Of a stretch of 64,000 bases of DNA, positions 9,976 through 17,731 are shown in pieces. The translations under genes and the position numbers were made by a program. The notes under the pieces were generated by a model. The model ran no database searches. It was not told the DNA's origin and was given only the letters and a program-made list of their open reading frames with translations. Origin of the DNA: Aquincola tertiaricarbonis. Lineage in GTDB: Bacteria; Pseudomonadota; Gammaproteobacteria; Burkholderiales; Burkholderiaceae_C. The stretch lies in contig NZ_JZUE01000022.1 of NCBI RefSeq assembly GCF_000969605.1, positions 41,990 to 105,989 of the forward strand. Direction: 5' to 3'. How positions within the stretch are numbered: position 1 is the stretch's first letter; each line of letters starts with the position of its first letter.

Positions 9976-11865
9976 CTACCGGGCGGTTCCCGGCGCCACG
10001 GCCCGCCACAGCCGACCGGCATCGGCCTGCGGCAGCGCCAGGTAGCGTGCGCCCATGGCCCGGGCCAGGCCGCGTGCGGCGGGCTGCGGCTCGCGGCCGG
10101 TGTCGATCATCAGGCTGGCCAGGCCGGTGGCCTGCAGCGCGCGGGCGGAGGCCAGGGCGTCGGCGGCGGCCCGCTCGCGGCCGGGCGCGCCATCGCGCGC
10201 GATGTTGGCGCGGGCATCGGTCATCAGCACCACCAGCACGCTGCCGCCCTGGCGCTGCAGGCCTTCGGCCAGCCGGCGGGCGGCGTCGATGCCGGCGGCC
10301 AGCGGCGTGCCGCCGCCGCCGGGCAGCTCGGCCAGGCAGCGCTTGGCCCGCACCAGCGAGCGGGTGGGCGGCAGCAGCAGCTGGGCGCCCGTGCCCCGGA
10401 AGGCGATCAAGGCCACCTGGTCCCGCCGCACATAGCAGTCGGCCAGCAGCAGTTCCACCGCGCCCTTGGCTTCGGCCAGCCGGTGCAGCGCGAGGGAGCC
10501 GCTGGCATCCACGGTGAAGACGGTGGTGGTCTGCTGCCGCTGCTGGTAGCGGCGCAGGCGGAAGTCCTGCGCGCGTACCAGCACCTGGGCGCCCACCGGC
10601 CCGCCGCAGCGCAAGGCCTCGGCCCGGCGCAGCGGCTGCCAGGGTGCGGCGGCACGCAGCGTCTCGATCAGGTCGAGCCGGCCGCCGCGTGCCTCGCCCC
10701 GCACCAAGCCCAGCGGGCGGCCCTGCAGCCGATGGCGCTGCGCCGCGCCGCTGCGGCCGGCGCTGGCGGCCGTGCCGGGCGGTCGCTGGCCGGCGCGGGC
10801 GGCCAGGCCGATCAGCAGGCCGGGCGGCAAGGCGGTGGCGGCGGCGGCCAGCACCTGCTGGTGCAAGGGCGTGCCGGCGGACGGTGGTGCCGCGGGGCCG
10901 GAAGACGCATCGCCACCTTCCGGCGCAGCCGGCGGCGGGGCGCCGGGGCTGCCGGAGGGCGGGCGGGCGGCGGCGTCGGGCGCGTGCTCGGGCGCATCTG
11001 CGCGGCCGGCGGGTGGCGGGGCGTCGGCGGGCAAGGCATCGCCGTCGTGCTGCGGCGCATCCGCCTCGTCGGGCGGCGGGCCGGCGGGCTGCTGCCTGGC
11101 CCGCGGTCCCAGCACCAGCCGGGCCGCCAACGCCGCGTCCTCTGTCGACACCTCGGCATGGCCGGCCCAGGCGGCGGCCGCGCAGGCGGCCCGCCAGGCC
11201 AGCCAGCCCACCCGGGCCGAGCGGATGCCCAGCGCCACGGCGGCCGCACCCAGGGCGGTGGCTACGTCCTCGTCGAACGGCAGCCGCGGCAAGGCGGCGC
11301 GGGCGGCCTGCAGGCGCTGCGGGTCCAGCGGCTGCGCCTGCACCGTGCGCAGCACCAGGTGCAGCGCCAGCCGTTCGGTGAGCGCGGCCGGCGGTGCCTC
11401 GTCGGCCTCGCCTTCGTCCAGCGCCACCACGCCGACGGCTGCCGCCGCATCGCGGCCGGACGATGCGTCCAGCACCGCCGCGATGCGGCCCGCGGTGGCC
11501 GCCGGCAGGCGTTCGGCCAGCGCCAGCAGCACGAGGCCGCCGGCCGCTTCTTGCAGCAGGCCGGCCTGGCGCACCGGGCGGCGGGCCTGCAGCGTGGCGC
11601 CCAGGTCCAGGCCGCCCAGCAGCCGGTCGTCGCCGATGTGGGACGGCATGCGGCGCAGCGGCGTGCCCTCGGGCAGCAGGCCACGCAGCAGGGCCAGCCA
11701 GGCATCGCGCACCGGGCCGGCCGGGGCGCGCAGCCACACGCCGCCCAGGCCGGCCGGGTCCACCGCCAGCAGCGCGATGGCCAGCCGGGCATCGGCGGCG
11801 GCGCGGTCGGTGGCGAGGGGGGTGGCGGCTGGGGCGGCCATGGGGGCGGCCATGGGGGCAGCCAT
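9976..11865 (-). CDS. bchD: Magnesium chelatase subunit D
   Basis: Subunit of the Mg chelatase that inserts Mg2+ into protoporphyrin IX with BchI and BchH. The 629-residue protein has an AAA-like N-terminal half without a good Walker A, a Pro/Ala/acidic linker (about 250-340) and a C-terminal von Willebrand A domain. The MIDAS motif DASGS is at 453-457, followed by TDARANIARDG. It lies 15 bases after bchI in the same operon. The N-terminus is unusual: MAAPMAAPMAAP arises from a 12-base direct repeat that supplies three in-frame ATGs (11865, 11853, 11841), so the true start is uncertain. No strong Shine-Dalgarno is visible before any of them. Confidence 0.95.
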   Translation of the reverse strand: MAAPMAAPMAAPAATPLATDRAAADARLAIALLAVDPAGLGGVWLRAPAGPVRDAWLALLRGLLPEGTPLRRMPSHIGDDRLLGGLDLGATLQARRPVRQAGLLQEAAGGLVLLALAERLPAATAGRIAAVLDASSGRDAAAAVGVVALDEGEADEAPPAALTERLALHLVLRTVQAQPLDPQRLQAARAALPRLPFDEDVATALGAAAVALGIRSARVGWLAWRAACAAAAWAGHAEVSTEDAALAARLVLGPRARQQPAGPPPDEADAPQHDGDALPADAPPPAGRADAPEHAPDAAARPPSGSPGAPPPAAPEGGDASSGPAAPPSAGTPLHQQVLAAAATALPPGLLIGLAARAGQRPPGTAASAGRSGAAQRHRLQGRPLGLVRGEARGGRLDLIETLRAAAPWQPLRRAEALRCGGPVGAQVLVRAQDFRLRRYQQRQQTTTVFTVDASGSLALHRLAEAKGAVELLLADCYVRRDQVALIAFRGTGAQLLLPPTRSLVRAKRCLAELPGGGGTPLAAGIDAARRLAEGLQRQGGSVLVVLMTDARANIARDGAPGRERAAADALASARALQATGLASLMIDTGREPQPAARGLARAMGARYLALPQADAGRLWRAVAPGTAR

Positions 11866-11866
11866 G
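11831..11866. repeat. Three 12-bp direct repeats at bchD start
   Basis: Three tandem copies of GGGGCGGCCATG (the third has one change, GGGGCAGCCATG). Each unit is 12 bases, in frame with bchD on the minus strand, and adds one MAAP to the protein and one more possible start codon. Changes in copy number would keep the frame. Confidence 0.85.
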
Positions 11867-11880
11867 AGGACTGAGCGGCC

Positions 11881-12906
11881 TCAGGCCACCGCGTCGAACA
11901 GCTCCGCCAGCGCACGTTCCACGCGCTCGGTGCTGCCCGATTCGTCCAGCGGGTCGCGCCGCAGGCGGTGGCGCAGCGCGGCCGGGGCCACGCGGCGGAG
12001 GTGGCTGACGCCGGCGACGTCGTCGCCTTCGAGCGCGGCCAGCGCGCGGGCGCCTCGGGTGAGCGTGAGTTCACCGCGCAGGCCGTCGGTGCCCAGGGCC
12101 ATCGCCAGGCGGGCGGCGGCCTCCAGCGTGGCGTCGGGCACGGCGGTGGTGGCGATGCGCTCGCGCGCCGCCGCGACGCGGCGGCGCACCTTGGCATCCT
12201 CCTTCTTCCAGTGCTCGGCGAAGCCGATCGGGTCGCGCTCATAGGCGTCGCGGCGCTTGACCACCTCCACCCGCGAAGCCACGTCCATCGGCGTGCGCAC
12301 CTCCACCGACAGGCCGAAGCGGTCGAGCAGCTGAGGCCGCAGCTCGCCCTCTTCCGGGTTGCCGCTGCCCACCAGCACGAAGCGCGCGGGATGGCGCACG
12401 CTCAGGCCCTCGCGCTCCACCACGTTCTCGCCGGAGGCGGCAACGTCGATCAGCAGGTCGACCAGGTGGTCTTCCAGCAGGTTCACCTCGTCGATGTACA
12501 GGAAGCCGCGGTGGGCGCGGGCCAGCAGGCCGGGCTCGAAGGCACGCACGCCCAGGGTCAGGGCCTTTTCCAGATCGAGCGCACCCACCACGCGGTCCTC
12601 GGTGGCGCCCAGCGGCAGGTCGACGACCGGCACCGGCACCTTCTGCGTGCGTGGCGCGGTGCGCAACGCGCGGCAGTCGTCGCAGCCGCCGTGCAGCGCC
12701 AGCGTGGCCGGATCGCAGCCGTAGCGGCAACCGGCCACCACCGTCATCGGCGGCAGCAGCGCGGCCAGCGACCGCACGGCCGTGCTCTTGCCGGTGCCGC
12801 GGTCGCCGAACACCAGCACGCCGCCGATGGCGGGTTCCACCGCCGCGACCAGGATGGCGAGCCTCATCTCCTCCTGGCCGACGATGGCGGAAAAAGGGAA
12901 TGCCAT
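11881..12906 (-). CDS. bchI: Magnesium chelatase ATPase subunit I
   Basis: AAA+ ATPase of the Mg chelatase motor. The 341-residue length is normal. Walker A GDRGTGKST is at 34-42, Walker B in GFLYIDEVNLLEDH, and the sensor/arginine-finger region in FVLVGSGNPEEGELRPQLLDRFGL. The insertion with CRYGCDP and CDDC is typical of BchI. The gene follows the HiPIP gene by 10 bases and precedes bchD by 15, within the bchG-initiated minus-strand superoperon. Confidence 0.97.
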   Translation of the reverse strand: MAFPFSAIVGQEEMRLAILVAAVEPAIGGVLVFGDRGTGKSTAVRSLAALLPPMTVVAGCRYGCDPATLALHGGCDDCRALRTAPRTQKVPVPVVDLPLGATEDRVVGALDLEKALTLGVRAFEPGLLARAHRGFLYIDEVNLLEDHLVDLLIDVAASGENVVEREGLSVRHPARFVLVGSGNPEEGELRPQLLDRFGLSVEVRTPMDVASRVEVVKRRDAYERDPIGFAEHWKKEDAKVRRRVAAARERIATTAVPDATLEAAARLAMALGTDGLRGELTLTRGARALAALEGDDVAGVSHLRRVAPAALRHRLRRDPLDESGSTERVERALAELFDAVA

Positions 12907-12916
12907 GGCGCTTGGC

Positions 12917-13231
12917 TCAGCCAGCCTTCTTGACCCAGGCCGAGCACCAGGCCTTGTTCAGCACCTGCTTGCCCTGGAACAAGGTGCAAGGCGCCTTCTC
13001 GGCGGTGGCCGCGCCCTGGTACAGCTGGCAATTGCCGCAATGCTGGTCGTTGGTGTGCTTGGGGAACTTGGCCTTGTCGACCTTGGTGGTGTCGACCACA
13101 TAACCCAGCGCGGCGGCCTGCGGGTCCTTGGGGTCCAGCGTGGGCGCACCCTGGGCGCTGGCGGTGTGCGCTGCCAGCAGCGCGGAGCCGGCCAGCGGCA
13201 CGATGGTGATGAAGCGGCGACGGGTGGTCAT
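12917..13231 (-). CDS. hip: High-potential iron-sulfur protein (HiPIP)
   Basis: A 104-residue periplasmic [4Fe-4S] electron carrier. A twin-arginine signal (TTRRRFITIVPLAGSALLA, cleavage near AQG) precedes the mature domain. The four cluster cysteines are 65, 68, 82 and 96 in the HiPIP spacing C-x2-C-x13-C-x13-C. In Rubrivivax gelatinosus, HiPIP is the main soluble donor to the reaction-centre cytochrome. Its position directly upstream of bchI, inside a PpsR-controlled bch operon, ties electron donor synthesis to pigment synthesis. A GAGGA-like Shine-Dalgarno lies before the ATG. Confidence 0.96.
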   Translation of the reverse strand: MTTRRRFITIVPLAGSALLAAHTASAQGAPTLDPKDPQAAALGYVVDTTKVDKAKFPKHTNDQHCGNCQLYQGAATAEKAPCTLFQGKQVLNKAWCSAWVKKAG

Positions 13232-13254
13232 GGGAAGTCCTCTTTGGCGGTTGG

Positions 13255-13593
13255 CTACAGGAGTCCGGGGGGCGCGGCGCGCGGCCCCGGTGGTACGGCG
13301 GAAGGATCGGGGGCGGCGGCAGAGGGTGGCGCAGCCGGGCGCCGCCGCCAGCGCCTGTGCAGGTCGAAGGCGTGGGCGATGCCGGCCGCGGCCAGCCAGG
13401 ACGCCAGCCCCCCTCCGGTGCTGCCGGACGCTGCTTCACGCACCGCCAGCACCAGGCACAGCCCGGCAAGCAGGCTGCCCGCCACGTCGGCAAACGGCAC
13501 GCCGCGCCGGTGGGGCCGCGCCAGCCACCACAGCACCGCGGCTTCCAGCAGCAGCACGCCCAGCACCAGGTCGGTCAGCCAGGCCATGTGCAT
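13255..13593 (-). CDS. Small membrane protein, unknown function
   Basis: A 112-residue protein with about three hydrophobic segments (WLTDLVLGVLLLEAAVLWWL, VAGSLLAGLCLVLAV, and a shorter one around LASWLAAAGIAHAF) and a Pro/Ala-rich cytoplasmic tail after RRWRRR. It starts 13 bases after tspO and ends 23 bases before the HiPIP gene. Co-transcription in the superoperon is likely. I do not recognise the family; it could be an accessory to TspO. Confidence 0.7.
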   Translation of the reverse strand: MHMAWLTDLVLGVLLLEAAVLWWLARPHRRGVPFADVAGSLLAGLCLVLAVREAASGSTGGGLASWLAAAGIAHAFDLHRRWRRRPAAPPSAAAPDPSAVPPGPRAAPPGLL

Positions 13594-13606
13594 CGCCTTC
13601 AGCGGC

Positions 13607-14092
13607 TCAGGCGAACGGCGGATTCAGCCGCACGATCGTCAGGTTGAGCACGGCCGCGAAGCTCACCCAGGCCAGGTAGGGCGCCAGCAGCCAGCCGGCC
13701 AGGCGGTCGCGCCGGCCGGCCACGCGGATCAGCCAGGCGATGGACAACCACAGCAGCACCACCTCGAAGGCCGCCCAGTCGGGCCGGCGCATGGCGAAGA
13801 AGAGCACGCTCCACAGCACGTTGGCGATGCCGTTGGCACCGAAGGCCGTCAGCAGCGCACCGCGCCCGGGCTGCTGTACCGGCGCGCGCCAGGCCCGCAC
13901 GGCGGCCACCACGCCCAGCGCATAGATCGTGGTCCACACCGGGCCGAAGAGCCAGTCGGGCGGCTGCCACGCGGGCTTGGCCAGGCCGCGGTACCAGGGC
14001 CCGATGTCGGTGGACAGGCCACCGAGCACCGACAGCGCCACCGCGCCCAGCACCGCCACCGAAAGAGGTTTCCACAGCGGCCGTCCCGTCAT
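13607..14092 (-). CDS. tspO: TspO/MBR tryptophan-rich sensory protein
   Basis: A 161-residue, five-helix membrane protein of the TspO family. Motifs are WYRGLAKPAWQPPDWLFGPVWT, ANGIANVLWSVLFF and the final NLTIVRLN. In Rhodobacter the orthologue (crtK) modulates photosynthesis gene expression and binds tetrapyrroles. Its ATG overlaps the bchP stop as ATGA, so it is translationally coupled to the reductase that finishes the pigment tail. Confidence 0.95.
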   Translation of the reverse strand: MTGRPLWKPLSVAVLGAVALSVLGGLSTDIGPWYRGLAKPAWQPPDWLFGPVWTTIYALGVVAAVRAWRAPVQQPGRGALLTAFGANGIANVLWSVLFFAMRRPDWAAFEVVLLWLSIAWLIRVAGRRDRLAGWLLAPYLAWVSFAAVLNLTIVRLNPPFA

Positions 14093-15276
14093 ACGCGCGC
14101 CAACCCGAGCAGGTGGGCCACGTCCTTGAAGAAGATGCGCACATGCGCCAGCGGGCGCGCGCGGACCAGTCGTTTGTTCATGTAGGCGTCGAAGGTGAGT
14201 TGCTGGACATCCCGGTCGCGGCACATGCTGACGAAGCGCTCGCGGCGCCTGTCGCTGGCGTACCAGAACCGCTGCATGATGCCCAACACCCAGAACACCC
14301 GGCCGTGCTCGCGCAGGAAGGCCTTGCGGGCACTGGCCAGCGCCTGGCCGTCGCCCGTCTTCAGGCACAGCGCCACCGCGCTGGCGGCAAAGCGGCCGCC
14401 CAACATCGCGTAGTAGATGCCCTCGCCCGAGGCCGGCGCCACCACGCCCGCCGCATCGCCGGCCAGCACCACGTGACGGCCGTCGTCCCAGCGCGGCAGC
14501 GGCTTCATCGGGATGGGGGCGCCTTCGCGGCGCAGCGTCTGCGCGCCGTCGAGCTGCGCCGACTGGCGCAGCCGCTGCACCGCGCCGCGCAGCGAGAAGC
14601 CCTTGTCGGCACTGCCGGTGCCGATGCTCACGGTGTCGCCGTGCGGGAACACCCAGCCGTAGAAGTCGGGCGACAGCCGGCCGTCGTAATGCACCTCGCA
14701 GCGGCTGCCGCGGAAGCCCGCGGGCGTCGGCTGCGGCGTGCGCACGATCTCGTGGTACGCGAACACGCAGCGGCCCTTGGCGGCGCCCGGCACCGCCTGC
14801 CGCGCCACCGCGGAACGTGCGCCGTCGGCCCCGATGACGGTGCGGGTGCGAACCTGGTGCAGGCCCTGACCATCGCGGTAGGCCAGCAGCGTCATGCCGT
14901 CGGCGGTGGGCTGCAGCGTCTCGAAGCTGCCGGTGCGGCGCACCGCGCCATGCGCCTGGGCGCGCTGGCGCAGCCATTCGTCGAACACCTCGCGGTCCAC
15001 CATGCCGACGAAGCCGCCTTCGATGGGGATGTCCACCTGCCGGCCAGCCGGCGACACCATGCGCGCCGCGGTGGCCCGGGCCACCAGCAGATGCTCGGGG
15101 ATGTCGAAGTCGGCGATCAGCCGCGGCGGAATGGCACCGCCACAGGGCTTGATGCGGCCCGCCCGGTCCAGCAGCAGCACGCGGTGGCCGGCACGGGCCA
15201 GGTCGTCGGCGGCAGTGGCCCCCGCCGGCCCGCCGCCCACCACCACTGCGTCGTAGTACAGGTCGCTCAGCATCAT
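14089..15276 (-). CDS. bchP: Geranylgeranyl-bacteriochlorophyll reductase BchP
   Basis: FAD/NADPH reductase that reduces the geranylgeranyl tail to phytyl. Length 395 residues. The FAD motif GGGPAGATAADDLARAG is near the N-terminus, CGGAIPPRLI is the family signature, and GDAAGVVAPASGEGI is the second FAD-contact motif. The start is ATGATG overlapping the TGA of the PucC-family gene; the first ATG (15276) gives a 4-base overlap. Confidence 0.96.
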   Translation of the reverse strand: MMLSDLYYDAVVVGGGPAGATAADDLARAGHRVLLLDRAGRIKPCGGAIPPRLIADFDIPEHLLVARATAARMVSPAGRQVDIPIEGGFVGMVDREVFDEWLRQRAQAHGAVRRTGSFETLQPTADGMTLLAYRDGQGLHQVRTRTVIGADGARSAVARQAVPGAAKGRCVFAYHEIVRTPQPTPAGFRGSRCEVHYDGRLSPDFYGWVFPHGDTVSIGTGSADKGFSLRGAVQRLRQSAQLDGAQTLRREGAPIPMKPLPRWDDGRHVVLAGDAAGVVAPASGEGIYYAMLGGRFAASAVALCLKTGDGQALASARKAFLREHGRVFWVLGIMQRFWYASDRRRERFVSMCRDRDVQQLTFDAYMNKRLVRARPLAHVRIFFKDVAHLLGLARV

Positions 15277-16634
15277 GTGGACACCTGCATCGGTGAAGGC
15301 AGCGCGCGGGCGCTGCCAGCGGCGGGCAGCGGCCGCCAGGCCAGCCAGCCCGCCAGGAGGAACAGCAGCGCCTCGCAGCCGAACACCGCTGCGTAGGCCG
15401 TGCCGGGCGAAGCCAGCAGCGCCTGCGCCAGGTCGCTGGCGCCGGTGCCCACCAGGCCGCCGAGCGCAAAGGCCAGGGCCTGCGCCGCGCCCCACAGGCC
15501 GATGCGCACGCCTTCGCTGCCCGGCCGGCCCTCGCCGGCCAGCCGCATCATCGAGCCGATGGCAGCGATGGAGAACACGCCGTTGGCCGCGCCCAGCAGG
15601 AACACGTTGGCCTCCAGCGGGTGGCCGCCAGGCCGTGCCGACAGCCCGGCCAGCACCAGCCCGCCCAGCGCCAGGCCGGAGGCGATGCAGCCGCCCGCCG
15701 TCCAGCCCGCCAGCGAGCCGAACTGCCGGCCGCGCCAGCGGCTGCCGGCCGCCGCCGCCAGCAGCATGCCCACCAGCACGCCGCCATGCTGCACGCCCGA
15801 CAGCTGCGTTGAGCGACCGGGCGTGAAGCCGAACACCGTGCCGGCGAACGGCTCCAGGATCAGGTCCTGCGCGCTGAAGGCCAGCATCGACACGAAGATG
15901 AAGACGGTGAAGCGCCGTGCCGCCGGCTCCGCCCACACCTCGGCCAGCGAGCTGGCGAAGGCGCGCAGGCCGGCACCGGCCGGAGCGTGCGGCTGCGGGC
16001 CGGGCGCGGCGGCCGCCGCCGCGGGGGCCGGCCCTTCCAGCCCCCAGGTGGCCAGCAGTGCCACCAGCACCGCCAGCACGGCGACCACCGCAGTGACCGC
16101 CAGCAGCCGCGCGGGCGAATACGGGTCCAGGAAGTGGCCCGCGGTGCCGGCCGTGACGGCAAAGCCCAGGATCATCATCAGCCACACGGTCGTGGCCGCC
16201 GCGGCGCGGCGAGGCGCCGGCACCCGCTTGGCCAGCAGCACCAGCAGCGTGGTGCCGCAGGCCGCCACGCCCAGGCCGATCAGCACGAAGGCCGCGAACG
16301 CCAGCAGCACGCCGCCGGTGCGGTGCAGCGGCATCCAGGCCACCGCGGCCGCGGCCAGCAGCGCGCCGCTGGCCAGCACCGCCATGCCGCCGACGATCCA
16401 GGGCGTGCGGCGGCCGCCCACGTCGCTGCCCCAGCCCATGCGCGGGCGGCTGGTCTGCACCAGGTAGTGCAGCGCCACCAGCACGCCGGGCAGCAGCGCC
16501 GGCAGCGCCAGCTCCACCACCATCACGCGGTTGAGCGTGGAGGTCATCAGCACCACCAGGCCGCCCAGCGCCGCCTGCACCAGGCCCAGCCGCACCACCT
16601 GCAGCCAGCCGAAGGGCCTGTCCGCCGACGTCAC
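15273..16634 (-). CDS. PucC/BCD-family transporter-like protein next to bchG
   Basis: A 453-residue major-facilitator-fold membrane protein of the PucC family, about 12 helices. It corresponds to the bchG-bchP-linked member (often called ORF428 or Bch2), distinct from LhaA at 25439. Motifs are TSTLNRVMVVELALPALLPG and FSAQDLILEPFAGTVFG. Members are implicated in light-harvesting complex assembly or (bacterio)chlorophyll delivery. The GTG start at 16634 overlaps the bchG stop (GTGA); a longer upstream frame would run through bchG and is rejected. Confidence 0.9.
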   Translation of the reverse strand: MTSADRPFGWLQVVRLGLVQAALGGLVVLMTSTLNRVMVVELALPALLPGVLVALHYLVQTSRPRMGWGSDVGGRRTPWIVGGMAVLASGALLAAAAVAWMPLHRTGGVLLAFAAFVLIGLGVAACGTTLLVLLAKRVPAPRRAAAATTVWLMMILGFAVTAGTAGHFLDPYSPARLLAVTAVVAVLAVLVALLATWGLEGPAPAAAAAAPGPQPHAPAGAGLRAFASSLAEVWAEPAARRFTVFIFVSMLAFSAQDLILEPFAGTVFGFTPGRSTQLSGVQHGGVLVGMLLAAAAGSRWRGRQFGSLAGWTAGGCIASGLALGGLVLAGLSARPGGHPLEANVFLLGAANGVFSIAAIGSMMRLAGEGRPGSEGVRIGLWGAAQALAFALGGLVGTGASDLAQALLASPGTAYAAVFGCEALLFLLAGWLAWRPLPAAGSARALPSPMQVST

Positions 16635-17515
16635 GCCGCGGCCCCGGCGGCGCGCAGCGCAAACGCGCTGACCAGCATGCCCAGCACGTACAGCGGCACG
16701 CCGAAGCCGCTGTACCAGAGCGCCCGCGCCAGCGGCTGCGCGACGAAGCGCCGCATCATCAGCAGCTGCGCGGCCAGCAGCGCGGCCACGCCGGCGGCAT
16801 GCGCCGGCTGGCCCCAATCGAGCAGCAGCGCAATGACGACGGCCTGCGGCGCGGCCATCACCGCGCTGGCCACCACGGCCGCGCGCCGCACGCCCAGCCG
16901 CACGGGCAGCGAGCCGATGCCCATGCGGCTGTCGCCCTCGATGGACTTGAAGTCGTTGAGCGTCATGATCCCGTGAGCGCCGGCGCTGTACAGCAGCGCC
17001 AGCCAGAGCGAGCGTGCATCCAGCCCCACGCCCGCAGCCATCACCGCCGCGCCGGTGATCCAGGCCAGGCCCTCATAACAAAGCGCGCAGGCCCCATTGC
17101 CCCACCAGCCATTGCGCTTGAGCCGCAGCGGCGGCGCGCTGTAGGCCCAGGCCAGCAGCAGCCCCACCACTGCCGCCGCCAGCCCCACCGGCCCGAGCGC
17201 CAGCGCCACCAGCAGCGACAGCAGCGTCCAGCCGATGGCGATGTACAGACCCCAGCGCCCGGGCAGGCGGCCGCTGGGAATCGGCCGCTGCGGCTCGTTG
17301 ATCGCATCCACCTCGCGGTCGAACCAGTCGTTGACGGCCTGGCTGGTGGCGCACACCAGCGGACCCGCCAGCAGCACCCCCGCCGCCACCAGCGGCCAGC
17401 GGCCCTGCGGCGAGGCGCCCGAAGCCACCACGCCACAGCCGAAGGCCCACATCGGTGGGAACCATGTGATCGGCTTGAGCAGCTCGGTCACGGCCGACAG
17501 GTCAGGGCGTGTCAT
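16631..17515 (-). CDS. bchG: Bacteriochlorophyll synthase BchG
   Basis: UbiA-family prenyltransferase that esterifies bacteriochlorophyllide a with geranylgeranyl diphosphate. The 294-residue protein has the first Asp-rich motif NDWFDREVDAINEPQRPIPSG and a second in LNDFKSIEGD, amid about eight helices. It is the first gene of the long minus-strand operon that continues through the PucC-family gene, bchP, tspO, HiPIP, bchI and bchD. The ATG lies just after the predicted -10, without a Shine-Dalgarno. Confidence 0.97.
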   Translation of the reverse strand: MTRPDLSAVTELLKPITWFPPMWAFGCGVVASGASPQGRWPLVAAGVLLAGPLVCATSQAVNDWFDREVDAINEPQRPIPSGRLPGRWGLYIAIGWTLLSLLVALALGPVGLAAAVVGLLLAWAYSAPPLRLKRNGWWGNGACALCYEGLAWITGAAVMAAGVGLDARSLWLALLYSAGAHGIMTLNDFKSIEGDSRMGIGSLPVRLGVRRAAVVASAVMAAPQAVVIALLLDWGQPAHAAGVAALLAAQLLMMRRFVAQPLARALWYSGFGVPLYVLGMLVSAFALRAAGAAA

Positions 17516-17562
17516 GCGCTGACTTTCGGTGTGACGGTCGGTTGTGTCAACTGAGATTTACA
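17516..17562 (-). promoter_or_regulatory. bchG promoter with PpsR/CrtJ box
   Basis: Minus strand: PpsR palindrome TGTaaatctcagttgACA (17562-17545). Its right half forms a perfect -35 TTGACA (17550-17545). A 17-base spacer leads to the weak -10 candidate GAAAGT (17527-17522), then 6 bases to the bchG ATG at 17515. Geometry matches the bchF and bchH promoters. The box also faces the 3' end of ppsR, which is not driven from here. Confidence 0.75.
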
Positions 17563-17731
17563 CCTGCTACAGTCGCGCATTGGCGCTTTGCTGCGTGTGT
17601 GCGGTTTGCGCAGAGGCGCACGGGGGAGGCGGTGCCCGGTGGAGCGATTTCGAAGTGGCGAGGAGCACAGCGCCGAGGTCGGCGCGCGCAGCGCGCTTCG
17701 TGGGCTGATCCGCCGGCCGCAAAAGCGCGAG

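Noticed and set aside
16635..16817. Extended N-terminus of the PucC-family protein
   Set aside because: Would lie entirely inside bchG; the GTG at 16634 overlapping the bchG stop fits the family and the coupling pattern of neighbours.
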